Assembly (NCBI GenBank): GCA_011046365.1
Contig: DSAS01000046.1
Span: forward strand, 1 to 43,936
Length of the DNA: 43,936 nucleotides
Reading direction: 5' to 3'
DNA from: Fidelibacterota bacterium
GTDB lineage: Bacteria > Fidelibacterota > UBA2242
Both the position numbers and the translations under genes were made by a program. Positions 1 through 7,987 of this stretch are shown here, in pieces (position 1 is the stretch's first letter; every line of letters begins with the position of its first letter). Below the pieces are notes generated by a model. The model did not search any database and had not been told where the DNA came from. It saw nothing but the letters and a program-made list of their open reading frames with translations.

Positions 1-228
1 GTCTGCTATCAGAAGCTCAATCAGCCGAAGCTGGCTATTCAGGATTACCGGAAAGCCATCGAACTCCGACCCGACGACGCCGATCTCTACTACAATCTCG
101 GCTCCATCTACTGGGTCCAGGGACGCTGGCAAGATGTAGTTAAAGCTTGGGAAAAATGCCTCAAACTCGATCCCGATCATCCCCGGGTCAGACAATATCT
201 ACCCACTGCCCGAAAAAAAACAGAATAG
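1..228 (+). CDS. TPR-repeat protein, C-terminal fragment
   Basis: The window opens inside this gene; only the last 75 codons are present, read in frame 1 to TAG at 226-228. The visible part holds about two tetratricopeptide repeats: one ends in the helix AIQDYRKAIELRPDD and the next runs from ADLYYNLGSIYWVQGRW to WEKCLKLDPDH, with the usual small/aromatic spacing and the Pro at the repeat end. TPR proteins are protein-protein scaffolds; nothing in this fragment says which complex it serves or where it sits. The next gene begins about 100 bases on, across an AT-rich gap, so an operon link is uncertain. Confidence 0.8.
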   Translation, partial: VCYQKLNQPKLAIQDYRKAIELRPDDADLYYNLGSIYWVQGRWQDVVKAWEKCLKLDPDHPRVRQYLPTARKKTE

Positions 229-325
229 TCTTCATTCTGCTTAAACAGAATTTCTCCTTTATCAAATTATTCACTTTTTCCAATAATTTGAATATATTCT
301 TACTGATATGAATTTGGGGGCTTGA

Positions 326-1423
326 TTGTGTAAATTTACAAATTCCTTCCCGGCAGAACTGCTTTTCAAGCGCAGAACCGCACGCCCGGAAGACGTCCGG
401 GGACCCTACTTCCGGGATCAGACCGCCATCATTCACTCTCTCGCCTTCCGCCGCCTAAAACACAAAACCCAGGTCTTCTTCTCGCCGGAAAACGATCACA
501 TCTGTACCCGCATCGAGCACTCGCTGCACGTCGCCTCCATCGCCGCCACCATCTGCAAAGCCCTTGGGCTCGATGAAGAGTTGGCGCATGCCATCGGGCT
601 GGGGCATGATCTGGGACATGCGCCCTTTGGACACGCCGGTGAAATTGCCCTGAATGACCTCCTGAAAACACTCTTTGTGCACGAAATCCACAGTCTGCGC
701 GTTGCTGATCAACTGGAAAACTACGGCAAGGGTCTGAATCTGACCTTTGCGGTGCGCGACGGAATCGTATCACACTGCGGCGAACTGGATGAACAGTTTG
801 TTGACATCGCCAAAACACCGAACAATCTAGATTTCATTGACAAGCGTCCCGACTGTCCCAGCACCTGGGAAGCCTGCGCCGTGCGGATCAGCGACTCCAT
901 CGCCTATCTCGGACGCGACCTGGAAGACGCTGTCAAAGCCAATCTCATCGCCCGGGATGATATCCCCGAATCCATTCAGAAAAACCTGGGAATCCGTAAC
1001 AGCGAGATCATCAATAACCTGGTTGATGACGTCATTGATTGGTCCTCAGCTCACAATAAGATCGGATTTTCCGATAAAATTTTCGAACTGGTCACCGAGT
1101 TTAAACAGTTCAGCCGCCGCCACATTTACCAAAATCCCAAAATGAAATACTGGAACGACTATTCCCGCACCGTCCTCTTCTCCATTTATCAGTATCTCAG
1201 CCAACTTTTTGATAAATTTCAAACCGACTGGGACGCCTACGCCGCCAGCGCCATCGCCCTGGATAATAAATTCGGAAAATATGTACACGCATTGGAAAAA
1301 GTCTATCAACCGGTAGGATTTGATCCCGACATCGTTCTGAAAGATTATATCGCCGGCATGACGGACAACTACGCCCTGCACTGTTTCGAAAATATTTTAA
1401 CCGCCGGCACCACCGGATTATGA
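326..1423 (+). CDS. dgt: dGTPase-family HD-domain triphosphohydrolase
   Basis: A 365-residue protein of the deoxyguanosinetriphosphate triphosphohydrolase family, which cleaves dNTPs to a deoxynucleoside and tripolyphosphate in the cytoplasm. The N-terminal FRDQTAIIHSLAFRRLKHKTQ block, the HD metal site (H65 in RIEHSLHV; H94-D95 in GLGHDLGHAPFGHAGE) and the late MTDNYAL motif are all typical. The length fits the shorter dGTPase-like class. The start is a TTG at 326: the upstream ATG at 308 is out of frame and stops quickly, and a GGGGG run at 316-320 may serve as a weak ribosome-binding site. The next gene starts 10 bases after the stop, so the two are probably cotranscribed. Exact dNTP preference cannot be read from the sequence. 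Confidence 0.88.
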   Translation: MCKFTNSFPAELLFKRRTARPEDVRGPYFRDQTAIIHSLAFRRLKHKTQVFFSPENDHICTRIEHSLHVASIAATICKALGLDEELAHAIGLGHDLGHAPFGHAGEIALNDLLKTLFVHEIHSLRVADQLENYGKGLNLTFAVRDGIVSHCGELDEQFVDIAKTPNNLDFIDKRPDCPSTWEACAVRISDSIAYLGRDLEDAVKANLIARDDIPESIQKNLGIRNSEIINNLVDDVIDWSSAHNKIGFSDKIFELVTEFKQFSRRHIYQNPKMKYWNDYSRTVLFSIYQYLSQLFDKFQTDWDAYAASAIALDNKFGKYVHALEKVYQPVGFDPDIVLKDYIAGMTDNYALHCFENILTAGTTGL

Positions 1424-1433
1424 GCGAACCGCT

Positions 1434-2135
1434 ATGAATTCGACAAAAGAACAACTTCGACAATCACTCCTCCTTGAACGGCAGGCGAATTTCCTCAAAC
1501 TGATTCCCGGCGTAGTTCACAATTTGTGCAATCCGCTCACTATTATCGGCACGCGGGCGCAACTCCTGCAGCTGAAAATGCCGGAAAGTCCCGATTTCCG
1601 CAAGATGGTCGAACAGAGTAAAATGATTGAATCCATTCTGAACAACCTCGTTTTTATCAGTCAAAATCAATGCAACACCCAGATTCAAAAGATTGATATC
1701 AATAAATTAATCGAAAACGAAACCGATTTTCTGACTGCCAATCCTCACTTTAAACACAATATCACCCGAGAAATTCAATACTACTCCGGTAATTTATCGG
1801 TTAAAAGCAGCTACTTTCATGTCGCCAGTTTAGTCCATTTTACGCTCTTATTTCTGATTGACTGTGCGCAGAATTCCACTGCCAAAAACCTGTGGATCAG
1901 TTGCGAACAAACACACCAAGTCGTATTGATCAGGATTCGGACGGATATTGCGGATTTGGCAGATCAAAGCCGGCAGTTTGAAAAACATCTGAGCGATCCC
2001 GACTCCCCGGCAGCCACCAGCCTGAAAAATCTCGCCTGCGCCGCGCTCATTGCAAAAGAAATGAAGATTGCCTTAACGTTTCCGACAAAGAATGAAAACG
2101 CCGAATTTTTAATCACGATTCCAAAAAATGAATGA
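1434..2135 (+). CDS. Degenerate histidine-kinase-like protein (pseudokinase)
   Basis: A 233-residue soluble protein without signal peptide or membrane segment. Residues 20-75 resemble a DHp/HisKA helix pair: H29 lies in VVHNLCNPLTIIGTRAQLL, matching the kinase H-box HEIRNPLT except that the Glu after His is Asn. The second half should be the ATPase domain, but the N-box is FLIDCAQNSTAKN with the key Asn missing, and no G1 (DxGxG) or G2 box is visible, so ATP binding looks lost. The stop overlaps the start of the sigma-54 activator by 8 bases (ATGAATGA), which implies translational coupling. I infer a phosphotransfer or scaffold partner of that activator; a very divergent active kinase is the alternative. 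Confidence 0.6.
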   Translation: MNSTKEQLRQSLLLERQANFLKLIPGVVHNLCNPLTIIGTRAQLLQLKMPESPDFRKMVEQSKMIESILNNLVFISQNQCNTQIQKIDINKLIENETDFLTANPHFKHNITREIQYYSGNLSVKSSYFHVASLVHFTLLFLIDCAQNSTAKNLWISCEQTHQVVLIRIRTDIADLADQSRQFEKHLSDPDSPAATSLKNLACAALIAKEMKIALTFPTKNENAEFLITIPKNE

Positions 2136-3504
2136 AGACTCTCTTCCGGCAAAGATTCTGATCGTTGATGACGAGCCCTATATCTGTGAGGTCCTCACCG
2201 AAATCCTGGAGGATGATAATTATCAGATCGAATCCGTCTGCAGCGGCTCCGACGCCATTGAAAAAATCCGGGCGGACATCTTCGACCTGATCCTCCTGGA
2301 CATCGGCATGCCGGATATTGGGGGCATTGATGTCCTGAAACAGATTTTGAAGATCGAGCCCACTATTTCAGTAATCATGGCTACCGCCCAGCGGGATGTC
2401 GAGACCGTGGTTGAGGCGATTAAAATCGGTGCTGAAGATTATATCGTCAAACCCTTTAACGACATTGAAGTAATCAAAAATGCTGTCCGGAAAGCCTTGA
2501 AAATAAAAGCCATCAAAGATGAAAACCGCTTTCTGAAAGACCAACTCAGACAGCATACCCGTACCAGCAATATTATCGGCAATTCCAACCAGATTCAGGA
2601 TGTCCTGAATATGATTCATAAAGTCGCTCCGCTGAATACATCCGTCCTGATTACCGGCGAGACCGGCACCGGTAAGGAGCTGGTTGCCCGGGCAATTCAT
2701 CAATTCAGCCGGCGTTCAGAACAGAAATTCGTCAGTGTCAATTGCGGCGGTCTGCCGGAAACGCTGCTCGAATCTACCCTCTTCGGTTATGAAAAAGGGG
2801 CTTTTACGGGCGCATTTAAACAGACCAAAGGACTGTTCGAGGAAGCCGACGGCGGCACCCTTTTCCTGGATGAAATCGCCGAAACCAGCCCACCGCTGCA
2901 GGTCCGGCTGCTCCGGGTTCTCCAGGAAAAAACCTTCCAGCGGGTCGGCGGCACCGCTGCGATTCATGTGGACGTCCGCATCATCTCCGCAACCAACCGG
3001 GATTTGCAGAAAGAGGTCAAATCGAAAAATTTTCGGGAGGACCTCTTCTACCGCCTGAATGTGATTGCCATTCGGGTACCACCACTGCGAGAACGAAAAG
3101 AAGACATTCTGCTTCTGATCAAACATTTTTTAAATAAATACGCGGTAATGCATGACAGCCCCGTCAGGCAGCTTGATCCGGCGGTTTTAAATTTCCTGAT
3201 AAAATACCAATGGCCGGGTAATGTCCGGGAACTGGAAAACGTGATCGAAAGAACCGTTGCACTGGCGGAAGGTGCAACAATTAAGCTGTCCGACCTGCCT
3301 GATTCACTTATCCAGGAAGACAGCGATCAAGTCACCGGACGGAAAAGTCTAAAATATTCTGCCGCCAAACAAAATTTCGAACGCAATTTTCTGCTCCGGG
3401 CTCTCCACAGAAACGCCTGGAATATATCGAAAACAGCCCGTGAAACCGGCATTCCCCGCCAGAACCTTTATCAAAAAATAAAAAAATTCAAGATTTCCCG
3501 TTAA
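2128..3504 (+). CDS. NtrC-class sigma-54-dependent response regulator
   Basis: A 458-residue bacterial enhancer-binding protein. Residues 9-120 are a receiver domain (acidic pair D14-D15, phosphoacceptor D58 in LILLDIGMP, K108 in VKPF). Residues 147-385 are the AAA+ sigma-54 activation domain with Walker A GETGTGKE (177-184), the sigma-54 contact loop GAFTGA (224-229) and Walker B GGTLFLDEI. Residues 415-458 are a FIS-type helix-turn-helix. The full set predicts ATP-driven opening of sigma-54 promoters from upstream sites. It lies directly before the pilus operon, whose leader carries a sigma-54-like promoter and two matching dyads, so it is the likely PilR-like regulator. The preceding gene overlaps it by 8 bases. 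Confidence 0.92.
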   Translation: MNEDSLPAKILIVDDEPYICEVLTEILEDDNYQIESVCSGSDAIEKIRADIFDLILLDIGMPDIGGIDVLKQILKIEPTISVIMATAQRDVETVVEAIKIGAEDYIVKPFNDIEVIKNAVRKALKIKAIKDENRFLKDQLRQHTRTSNIIGNSNQIQDVLNMIHKVAPLNTSVLITGETGTGKELVARAIHQFSRRSEQKFVSVNCGGLPETLLESTLFGYEKGAFTGAFKQTKGLFEEADGGTLFLDEIAETSPPLQVRLLRVLQEKTFQRVGGTAAIHVDVRIISATNRDLQKEVKSKNFREDLFYRLNVIAIRVPPLRERKEDILLLIKHFLNKYAVMHDSPVRQLDPAVLNFLIKYQWPGNVRELENVIERTVALAEGATIKLSDLPDSLIQEDSDQVTGRKSLKYSAAKQNFERNFLLRALHRNAWNISKTARETGIPRQNLYQKIKKFKISR

Positions 3505-3509
3505 CAGAC

Positions 3510-3527
3510 TGTAATAAATATATTACA
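3510..3527. promoter_or_regulatory. Upstream dyad 1 (TGTAA-N8-TTACA), putative activator site
   Basis: Perfect inverted repeat TGTAATA-AATA-TATTACA beginning six bases after the activator stop codon. Its half-sites and spacing (TGTAA, 8 bases, TTACA) are the same as in the dyad at 3557-3574. The centre lies about 180 bases upstream of the predicted sigma-54 start site, a usual distance for an NtrC-type upstream activating sequence. No U-run follows, so it does not look like an intrinsic terminator. Confidence 0.55.
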
Positions 3528-3553
3528 ATTCGTCAGATTCGCATATCGAGGCA

Positions 3554-3577
3554 AAGTGTAATATTATTTTTACACTT
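3554..3577. promoter_or_regulatory. Upstream dyad 2 (AAGTGTAA-N8-TTACACTT), putative activator site
   Basis: Perfect 8-bp inverted repeat with an 8-base AT spacer. The core (3557-3574) is TGTAA-N8-TTACA, identical in design to dyad 1; the centres are 47 bp apart. It sits about 130 bases upstream of the predicted start site. A further short inverted repeat, GTCAT-N6-ATGAC, follows at 3590-3605 but does not share the motif. I infer binding of the FIS-type domain of the neighbouring activator. Confidence 0.6.
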
Positions 3578-3671
3578 ACCCTACATATAGTCATTTATTT
3601 ATGACACTATTACTGTACCAGCTTTTAATTTAATAGCTACAACTTATTGATATACATATATATACAACTGT

Positions 3672-3687
3672 TGGCACTGCTTTTGAC
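3672..3687 (+). promoter_or_regulatory. Sigma-54-like promoter of the pilus operon
   Basis: TGGCACT (-24 element, 3672-3678), four bases, then TTGA (-12 element, 3683-3686). The spacing between the GG and the -12 G is exactly that of the consensus TGGCACG-N4-TTGC; the only important deviation is A for C in the -12 GC. The predicted start is near 3698, giving a leader of about 32 bases before pilB. The TTGACA at 3683-3688 could instead be read as a -35 box, but no good -10 lies 17 bases on. Confidence 0.6.
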
Positions 3688-3729
3688 ATTTTGCAGCCGG
3701 GCAATTGAAAAATAACTATTCGAAAAAAA

Positions 3730-5316
3730 ATGCAGTCATCTTCCTCAAACTCACTTTCAAATCAATCGGACATTCAGCAACGCATTCAGTCGTTTGTGGT
3801 GATGAACCGGATTCCCAGGATTGATCTGGCGAACATGGGCTTTATTGATCCCACCGTAGTTGGTCTAATCCCGGAGGACACCGCCAGGCAATTTAACGTC
3901 CTTGCCTATGCACAGGAAAACGGGCGGCTCCTGCTGGCGATGGCGAATCCCTTTGATCTTTTGGCGAAAACGATTATTCGCCAACGGACCGGATATTCGA
4001 TTGAGGTAGGCTTTGCTCCGAAGGGGCAGATTCTGGAAGAGATCGAAAAATACTATTCTCAGAAAGCCAATCTCGAAGAAAGTATGAAAGAACTGGTGGA
4101 TTTCGAGGTTGATGAGGAGGACGAGGAAAACGACGAAGAGCAGCTGCGGATTCAGGCGGAAGACGCTCCGGCAATCAAGTTCGTCAATTTGTTGCTTTTG
4201 CAAGCCACCCAGGACCGCGCCAGCGACGTCCATATTGAACCTCAGGAAAAGGAGGTTAAAGTACGTTTGCGGGTTGACGGCATATTGCGTGAAATCTCCC
4301 CCCCTCCAAAACGAATGCAATCCGGGATTATTTCCCGTATCAAAATCCTGGGTGGCTTGGATATTGCCGAGCGGCGTGTCCCGCAGGACGGTCGCACCAA
4401 GATCAAAATTCTCGGGCGTCAGATTGACATCCGCATTTCCACGTTACCCACCATTTACGGCGAAAAGGTGGTCATGCGCATTCTGGACAAAGGCAGCGTT
4501 TCGCTGAATATAAACGACATCGGATTCGAACCCCGCCTGATGACCAAATTTAAAGAAGTACTCATGCAGGCGCACGGTATGATTCTGGTAACCGGACCGA
4601 CCGGTTCGGGCAAAACCACCACCCTTTACTCTGCCCTGAATTATGTCAATTCACCGGAAAAAAATATCATCACCGTCGAAGACCCCGTGGAGTATCGCCT
4701 GAAAGGGATTAACCAAATTCAGGCGCGTCCGCAAGTCGGTTTGACTTTTGCCGCCGGACTGCGCTCGATTCTGCGTCAGGACCCGGATATTGTCATGGTT
4801 GGTGAAATCCGCGACCGGGAAACCGCCGAAATCGCCATCAAAGCCGCTCTGACCGGGCATCTGGTCCTCTCCACTCTGCATACCAATGACGCCATTTCCA
4901 CCGTGATCAGACTAATCAACATGGGCGTAGATAAATATCTGATTTGTTCAGCGCTGTCTCTGGTTATTGCCCAGCGCCTCGCCCGGCGAATCTGTCTGCA
5001 CTGCAAAACCGAACATAAGCCCGAAGAAGACATCATCCTGAGACTTCAGTCCCTGAATGTGGACACCGATTCTATCACATTTTACAAAGGCACCGGCTGC
5101 GATCATTGCGGTGGAACCGGTTACTGGGGACGATTGGCGATTTACGAATTTTTCCTGCTATATCCCGAAATCAAAGAGATGATTACTGAAAATGCTTCCG
5201 AAGAGACCCTGCGTAAAAAGGGGCAGGAACTGGGGATGGAATCCATTCTCCAGTACGGTCTGAAAAAGGTGCGCCAGGGACTGACCACCATTGACGAAAT
5301 CATGAGGATTCTGTAA
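3730..5316 (+). CDS. pilB: Type IV pilus/type II secretion assembly ATPase PilB/GspE
   Basis: A 528-residue hexameric ATPase that powers pilin polymerisation at the inner membrane. Residues 25-115 form a MshEN-type N-terminal domain. The motor follows with Walker A GPTGSGKT (289-296), the Asp box around TVEDPVEYRL, Walker B in DPDIVMVGEIRD and the His box TGHLVLSTLHTND. A zinc-binding tetracysteine is present at C422, C425, C457 and C460, typical of PilB/GspE and absent from PilT. An acidic patch (DEEDEENDEEQ) links the domains. The ATG has no clear Shine-Dalgarno sequence. It is the first gene of the pilus operon, about 32 bases after the predicted sigma-54 start. Confidence 0.95.
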   Translation: MQSSSSNSLSNQSDIQQRIQSFVVMNRIPRIDLANMGFIDPTVVGLIPEDTARQFNVLAYAQENGRLLLAMANPFDLLAKTIIRQRTGYSIEVGFAPKGQILEEIEKYYSQKANLEESMKELVDFEVDEEDEENDEEQLRIQAEDAPAIKFVNLLLLQATQDRASDVHIEPQEKEVKVRLRVDGILREISPPPKRMQSGIISRIKILGGLDIAERRVPQDGRTKIKILGRQIDIRISTLPTIYGEKVVMRILDKGSVSLNINDIGFEPRLMTKFKEVLMQAHGMILVTGPTGSGKTTTLYSALNYVNSPEKNIITVEDPVEYRLKGINQIQARPQVGLTFAAGLRSILRQDPDIVMVGEIRDRETAEIAIKAALTGHLVLSTLHTNDAISTVIRLINMGVDKYLICSALSLVIAQRLARRICLHCKTEHKPEEDIILRLQSLNVDTDSITFYKGTGCDHCGGTGYWGRLAIYEFFLLYPEIKEMITENASEETLRKKGQELGMESILQYGLKKVRQGLTTIDEIMRIL

Positions 5317-6546
5317 ATGCCGGAATTTGCCTACATTGCTATGAACCCCAGCGGTCGCAAGATCAGAGGCGTTCTCGCCGCACAATCGGCAAACCAGCTG
5401 GCTTTTCAATTACAGAAAAAATCGCTGACTATGCTGACCGCGAAACCGGTCAAACAGACAGTCAAAGAGACCAAAGTCTCCCAAAATTCCTTTTTCACCT
5501 TTTCGAAACCCATCAAGTCCGAAGATATCATCGTCTTTTTCCGGCAACTCTCGACAATGGTTGACGCCGGTGTGCAACTGGTGGACAGCCTCGATATTTT
5601 ACAGAACCAAAGTGAAAATCCCTCTTTTAAAAAAGTCATCGCAGCTCTCAAGCATGACCTGGAAGGCGGAGAGAATTTCTCCAGAGCCCTGTCCAAACAT
5701 GAAAAGGTCTTTTCGACACTGGCGATTTCCATGGTCAAAGCCGCAGAAATCGGCGGTAATCTCGCCGGCATCCTCAATCAGCTCGCCACCTACGTCGAAG
5801 ACAAGGATAAAATTGAGAAGAAAATCAAGTCCGCGGTCTCCTATCCGAAATTCATTATGATCTTCTTCCTGCTGGTAGTGGGGGCAGTGATGTTTGCGCT
5901 GGTGCCGAAATTTCAGGGTATTTTCGCCAGCTTCGGTGCAGAACTGCCCAAACCCACTCTGATTATTATTGCCATCAGTAATTTTCTGAAAAACAACATC
6001 CTTTACGAAATAATTTTCGTTGCGGCGTTCATCATCGGATTTAAAATCCTGAAAAAAAATCCCAAAGGTCGGCTCATGCTGGATACGGCGGTATTCCGGG
6101 TACCCATATTCGGAAACATGCTGAAGAAGTCGGTCATCGCCCGCTTCAGTAAAACCCTGGGCACCCTGACCCGCAATAATGTATCTCTGGTCGAGGCGCT
6201 GAGTATCGCCGCCGAGACTTCGAATAATGTCCTGATTATCCAAACCATTGATCAGGTCCGCAGCCGGATTTCCGGCGGCTCTTCGCTGGGTAAAGCCATG
6301 CAGGAGCATGTTCTTTTTCCGGAAATGATGGTCAAAATGATCGCCGTGGGCGAAGAAGCCGGTTCGCTGGAGGTCATGCTGGAAAAGGTCGCCGAATTCT
6401 ATGACCGCCAGTTCAACGCCTCTGTAGACTCATTATCGTCAGTCATCGAACCGATTTTAATGATTGGTCTGGGAGTCCTTGCTCTGGTCGTTGTGATCGC
6501 GCTCTATCTGCCGATTTTTCAAATGACCGGCGCAATTCACGGATAA
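5317..6546 (+). CDS. pilC: Type IV pilus inner-membrane platform protein PilC/GspF
   Basis: A 409-residue polytopic platform protein that couples the PilB motor to the pilus. Two T2SSF repeats are visible: the first begins around residue 70 (IVFFRQLSTMVDAGVQLVDSL), the second around 270 (RFSKTLGTLTRNNVSLVEAL). Membrane segments lie near residues 176-198, 228-246 and 378-402. The start codon directly follows the pilB stop with no gap, so translation is coupled. Length and layout are standard for PilC. Confidence 0.95.
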   Translation: MPEFAYIAMNPSGRKIRGVLAAQSANQLAFQLQKKSLTMLTAKPVKQTVKETKVSQNSFFTFSKPIKSEDIIVFFRQLSTMVDAGVQLVDSLDILQNQSENPSFKKVIAALKHDLEGGENFSRALSKHEKVFSTLAISMVKAAEIGGNLAGILNQLATYVEDKDKIEKKIKSAVSYPKFIMIFFLLVVGAVMFALVPKFQGIFASFGAELPKPTLIIIAISNFLKNNILYEIIFVAAFIIGFKILKKNPKGRLMLDTAVFRVPIFGNMLKKSVIARFSKTLGTLTRNNVSLVEALSIAAETSNNVLIIQTIDQVRSRISGGSSLGKAMQEHVLFPEMMVKMIAVGEEAGSLEVMLEKVAEFYDRQFNASVDSLSSVIEPILMIGLGVLALVVVIALYLPIFQMTGAIHG

Positions 6547-6597
6547 ATGTGAAACGTATGTTAATTCCGAAAACAACATCCAAAAGGAGGAAATGTT

Positions 6598-6975
6598 ATG
6601 AGAAAGTTAATGAATGAAGCAGGCTTCACCTTGGTAGAATTGATGATCGTGATTGTCATCGTCGGGATTCTCGCCGCCGTGGCGGTACCGATCTATCAGG
6701 GCAACATCGCCAAAGCCAAAATGACCGAATGCGATTCGGCATTGGGAACTATTCGAACCGCTGAGAGAGTATATTTTGCAGAAAATAGTCATTACACAAA
6801 ATCTCTTACTAATCTTGGTTTTACTGCAACTGAATTGGATGGAAAATATTTTAACCAATCAGATTATACGATTTCCTACAATGATTCCACCGCTGATTTT
6901 AAAATTACCTGTGAAAATACTGAAATTCCCGGTGGAACTCGTACATTAGATCATACTGGTACATTTGGTCCTTGA
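6598..6975 (+). CDS. pilA: Major type IV pilin (PilA-like prepilin)
   Basis: A 125-residue prepilin with a nine-residue leader ending in Gly (MRKLMNEAG), predicted cleavage before F10, Glu at +5 of the mature chain (FTLVELM) and a long hydrophobic helix. Two cysteines (in MTECDS and ITCENT) could form the usual C-terminal disulfide. The mature protein would be 116 residues, a short type IVa-like pilin. It has by far the best ribosome-binding site of the operon, AAGGAGG at 6584-6590, seven bases from the ATG, which fits a major structural subunit. The 5' part has the GC content of its neighbours, while from about 6760 onward the gene turns AT-rich, suggesting replacement of the variable domain. 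A strong stem-loop follows. Confidence 0.92.
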   Translation: MRKLMNEAGFTLVELMIVIVIVGILAAVAVPIYQGNIAKAKMTECDSALGTIRTAERVYFAENSHYTKSLTNLGFTATELDGKYFNQSDYTISYNDSTADFKITCENTEIPGGTRTLDHTGTFGP

Positions 6976-6992
6976 TAATTAGTTAACCATAT

Positions 6993-7020
6993 ACGGGGAG
7001 GGATATCGCTCCCTCCCCGT
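6993..7020 (+). terminator. Stem-loop after the major pilin gene
   Basis: Perfect 11-bp stem ACGGGGAGGGA / TCCCTCCCCGT with the six-base loop TATCGC, 17 bases after the pilin stop. No U-run follows, so complete intrinsic termination is unlikely. It may block 3' exonucleases or partly terminate, giving excess pilin mRNA over the downstream assembly genes. This role is inferred from position. Confidence 0.55.
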
Positions 7021-7038
7021 TACTCAGACAGGTAATAT

Positions 7039-7488
7039 ATGAAATCCAGCATGTCCCAGATCATTCATGACGAAAGCGGCACGACGCTGGTGGAGGTGCT
7101 GATTGCCATTGTTATCATGACAATTCTCCTGGTGGGCGGTTTGCAGTTCGTTACCGTCGGGCGGGAAGCCGTCACGGTGGAGCGCTACCACCGGCTCGCC
7201 CTGCTGATCGCCGAGAGCCGGCTGGAAGAAGCCCGCTATTATGCCTACAGTTCGCTTGCCGGCAGTCTCGCCGAGACAAACACGCCGGTGACTCTGGGGA
7301 ATATTGCGGGTACGCGCACCACCGTTGTTGAGCACATTGACGATGATTTCGACGGCACCGGCGGCGGCGATGCCGACGGCAACACCGTGGATTACAAAAA
7401 AATCACCGTCACTGTGAACTGGGCATCGCGGCACTCGGTGAGCCTCGAAACCTATGTGAGCGAGCATTACTATGCCGTATCACCGTAA
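7039..7488 (+). CDS. Minor pseudopilin (GspI/PilV-like)
   Basis: A 149-residue prepilin-like protein: leader ending at G14, predicted mature start TTLVEVLIAIVI with Glu at +5, then one hydrophobic helix. Minor pseudopilins of this kind prime the pilus and form its tip. The C-terminal half is not conserved enough to assign a subtype; size and the early AESRLEEARYYA region (residues 55-66) resemble GspI/PilV. It overlaps the next pseudopilin gene by 17 bases. Unlike the major pilin it has no strong ribosome-binding site. Confidence 0.8.
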   Translation: MKSSMSQIIHDESGTTLVEVLIAIVIMTILLVGGLQFVTVGREAVTVERYHRLALLIAESRLEEARYYAYSSLAGSLAETNTPVTLGNIAGTRTTVVEHIDDDFDGTGGGDADGNTVDYKKITVTVNWASRHSVSLETYVSEHYYAVSP

Positions 7489-7984
7489 GCAGAGACTGGC
7501 TATCGCCAACGGTTTTACACTGGTGGAGCTGAGCATCACCATCGTCATTACCTCGATTGTTTTGCTCTCCGCCGCCAGTCTGGTGGTGGTCTCCAACGAG
7601 CAGTTCTTTCAATCACAGCAGGAAGTCGGGACCATCCGGGATCACAACCTGATAGCCGGGATTTTAACCAACCGGATCAAAGAGGGGCTGGGTCGTTATT
7701 CCCGCATTTATTCGGACTCCACAAAAACAACTGTCAGCACTTCGGGTCCCTGTCTCTGCGTCATGTATACCGACTCCACGGCGATCACCTTTTACCGGGA
7801 TAACAACGATTTCGTCATGAGCGGCGGAAACGGGCAGCAGCGGATCGTATCCGGCATTGTCAGTAATCTGCTGTTTACGGAGCAGTACGCTGCCGATTCC
7901 AGCAAATTCATCCAGGTTGCCCTCAGCACCACCCGCAACGGTAGTACTATAAGCACAAATCATATCTATTCATTCAGGAATTAA
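7472..7984 (+). CDS. Minor pseudopilin (GspJ/PilW-like)
   Basis: A 170-residue prepilin-like protein with a leader ending at G14 (MPYHRKQRLAIANG), predicted mature start FTLVELSITIVI and Glu at +5. The rest should be a periplasmic globular domain. Placement after a GspI-like gene and the size suggest a GspJ/PilW-type initiator subunit, but the subtype is inferred from order rather than from a diagnostic motif. The start lies inside the previous gene, which indicates translational coupling. Confidence 0.78.
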   Translation: MPYHRKQRLAIANGFTLVELSITIVITSIVLLSAASLVVVSNEQFFQSQQEVGTIRDHNLIAGILTNRIKEGLGRYSRIYSDSTKTTVSTSGPCLCVMYTDSTAITFYRDNNDFVMSGGNGQQRIVSGIVSNLLFTEQYAADSSKFIQVALSTTRNGSTISTNHIYSFRN

Positions 7985-7987
7985 ACC

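Noticed and set aside
3510-3527. Intrinsic terminator after the sigma-54 activator gene
   Set aside because: The palindrome is AT-rich, lacks a U-run and shares its half-sites with the second dyad, so a protein-binding site fits better.
3683-3688. TTGACA as a sigma-70 -35 box before pilB
   Set aside because: No acceptable -10 box lies at the right distance, whereas the same bases complete a sigma-54 element.
5599-6309. 236-residue open frame on the minus strand
   Set aside because: It is antisense to pilC, which has clear family motifs; the reverse frame shows no domain.
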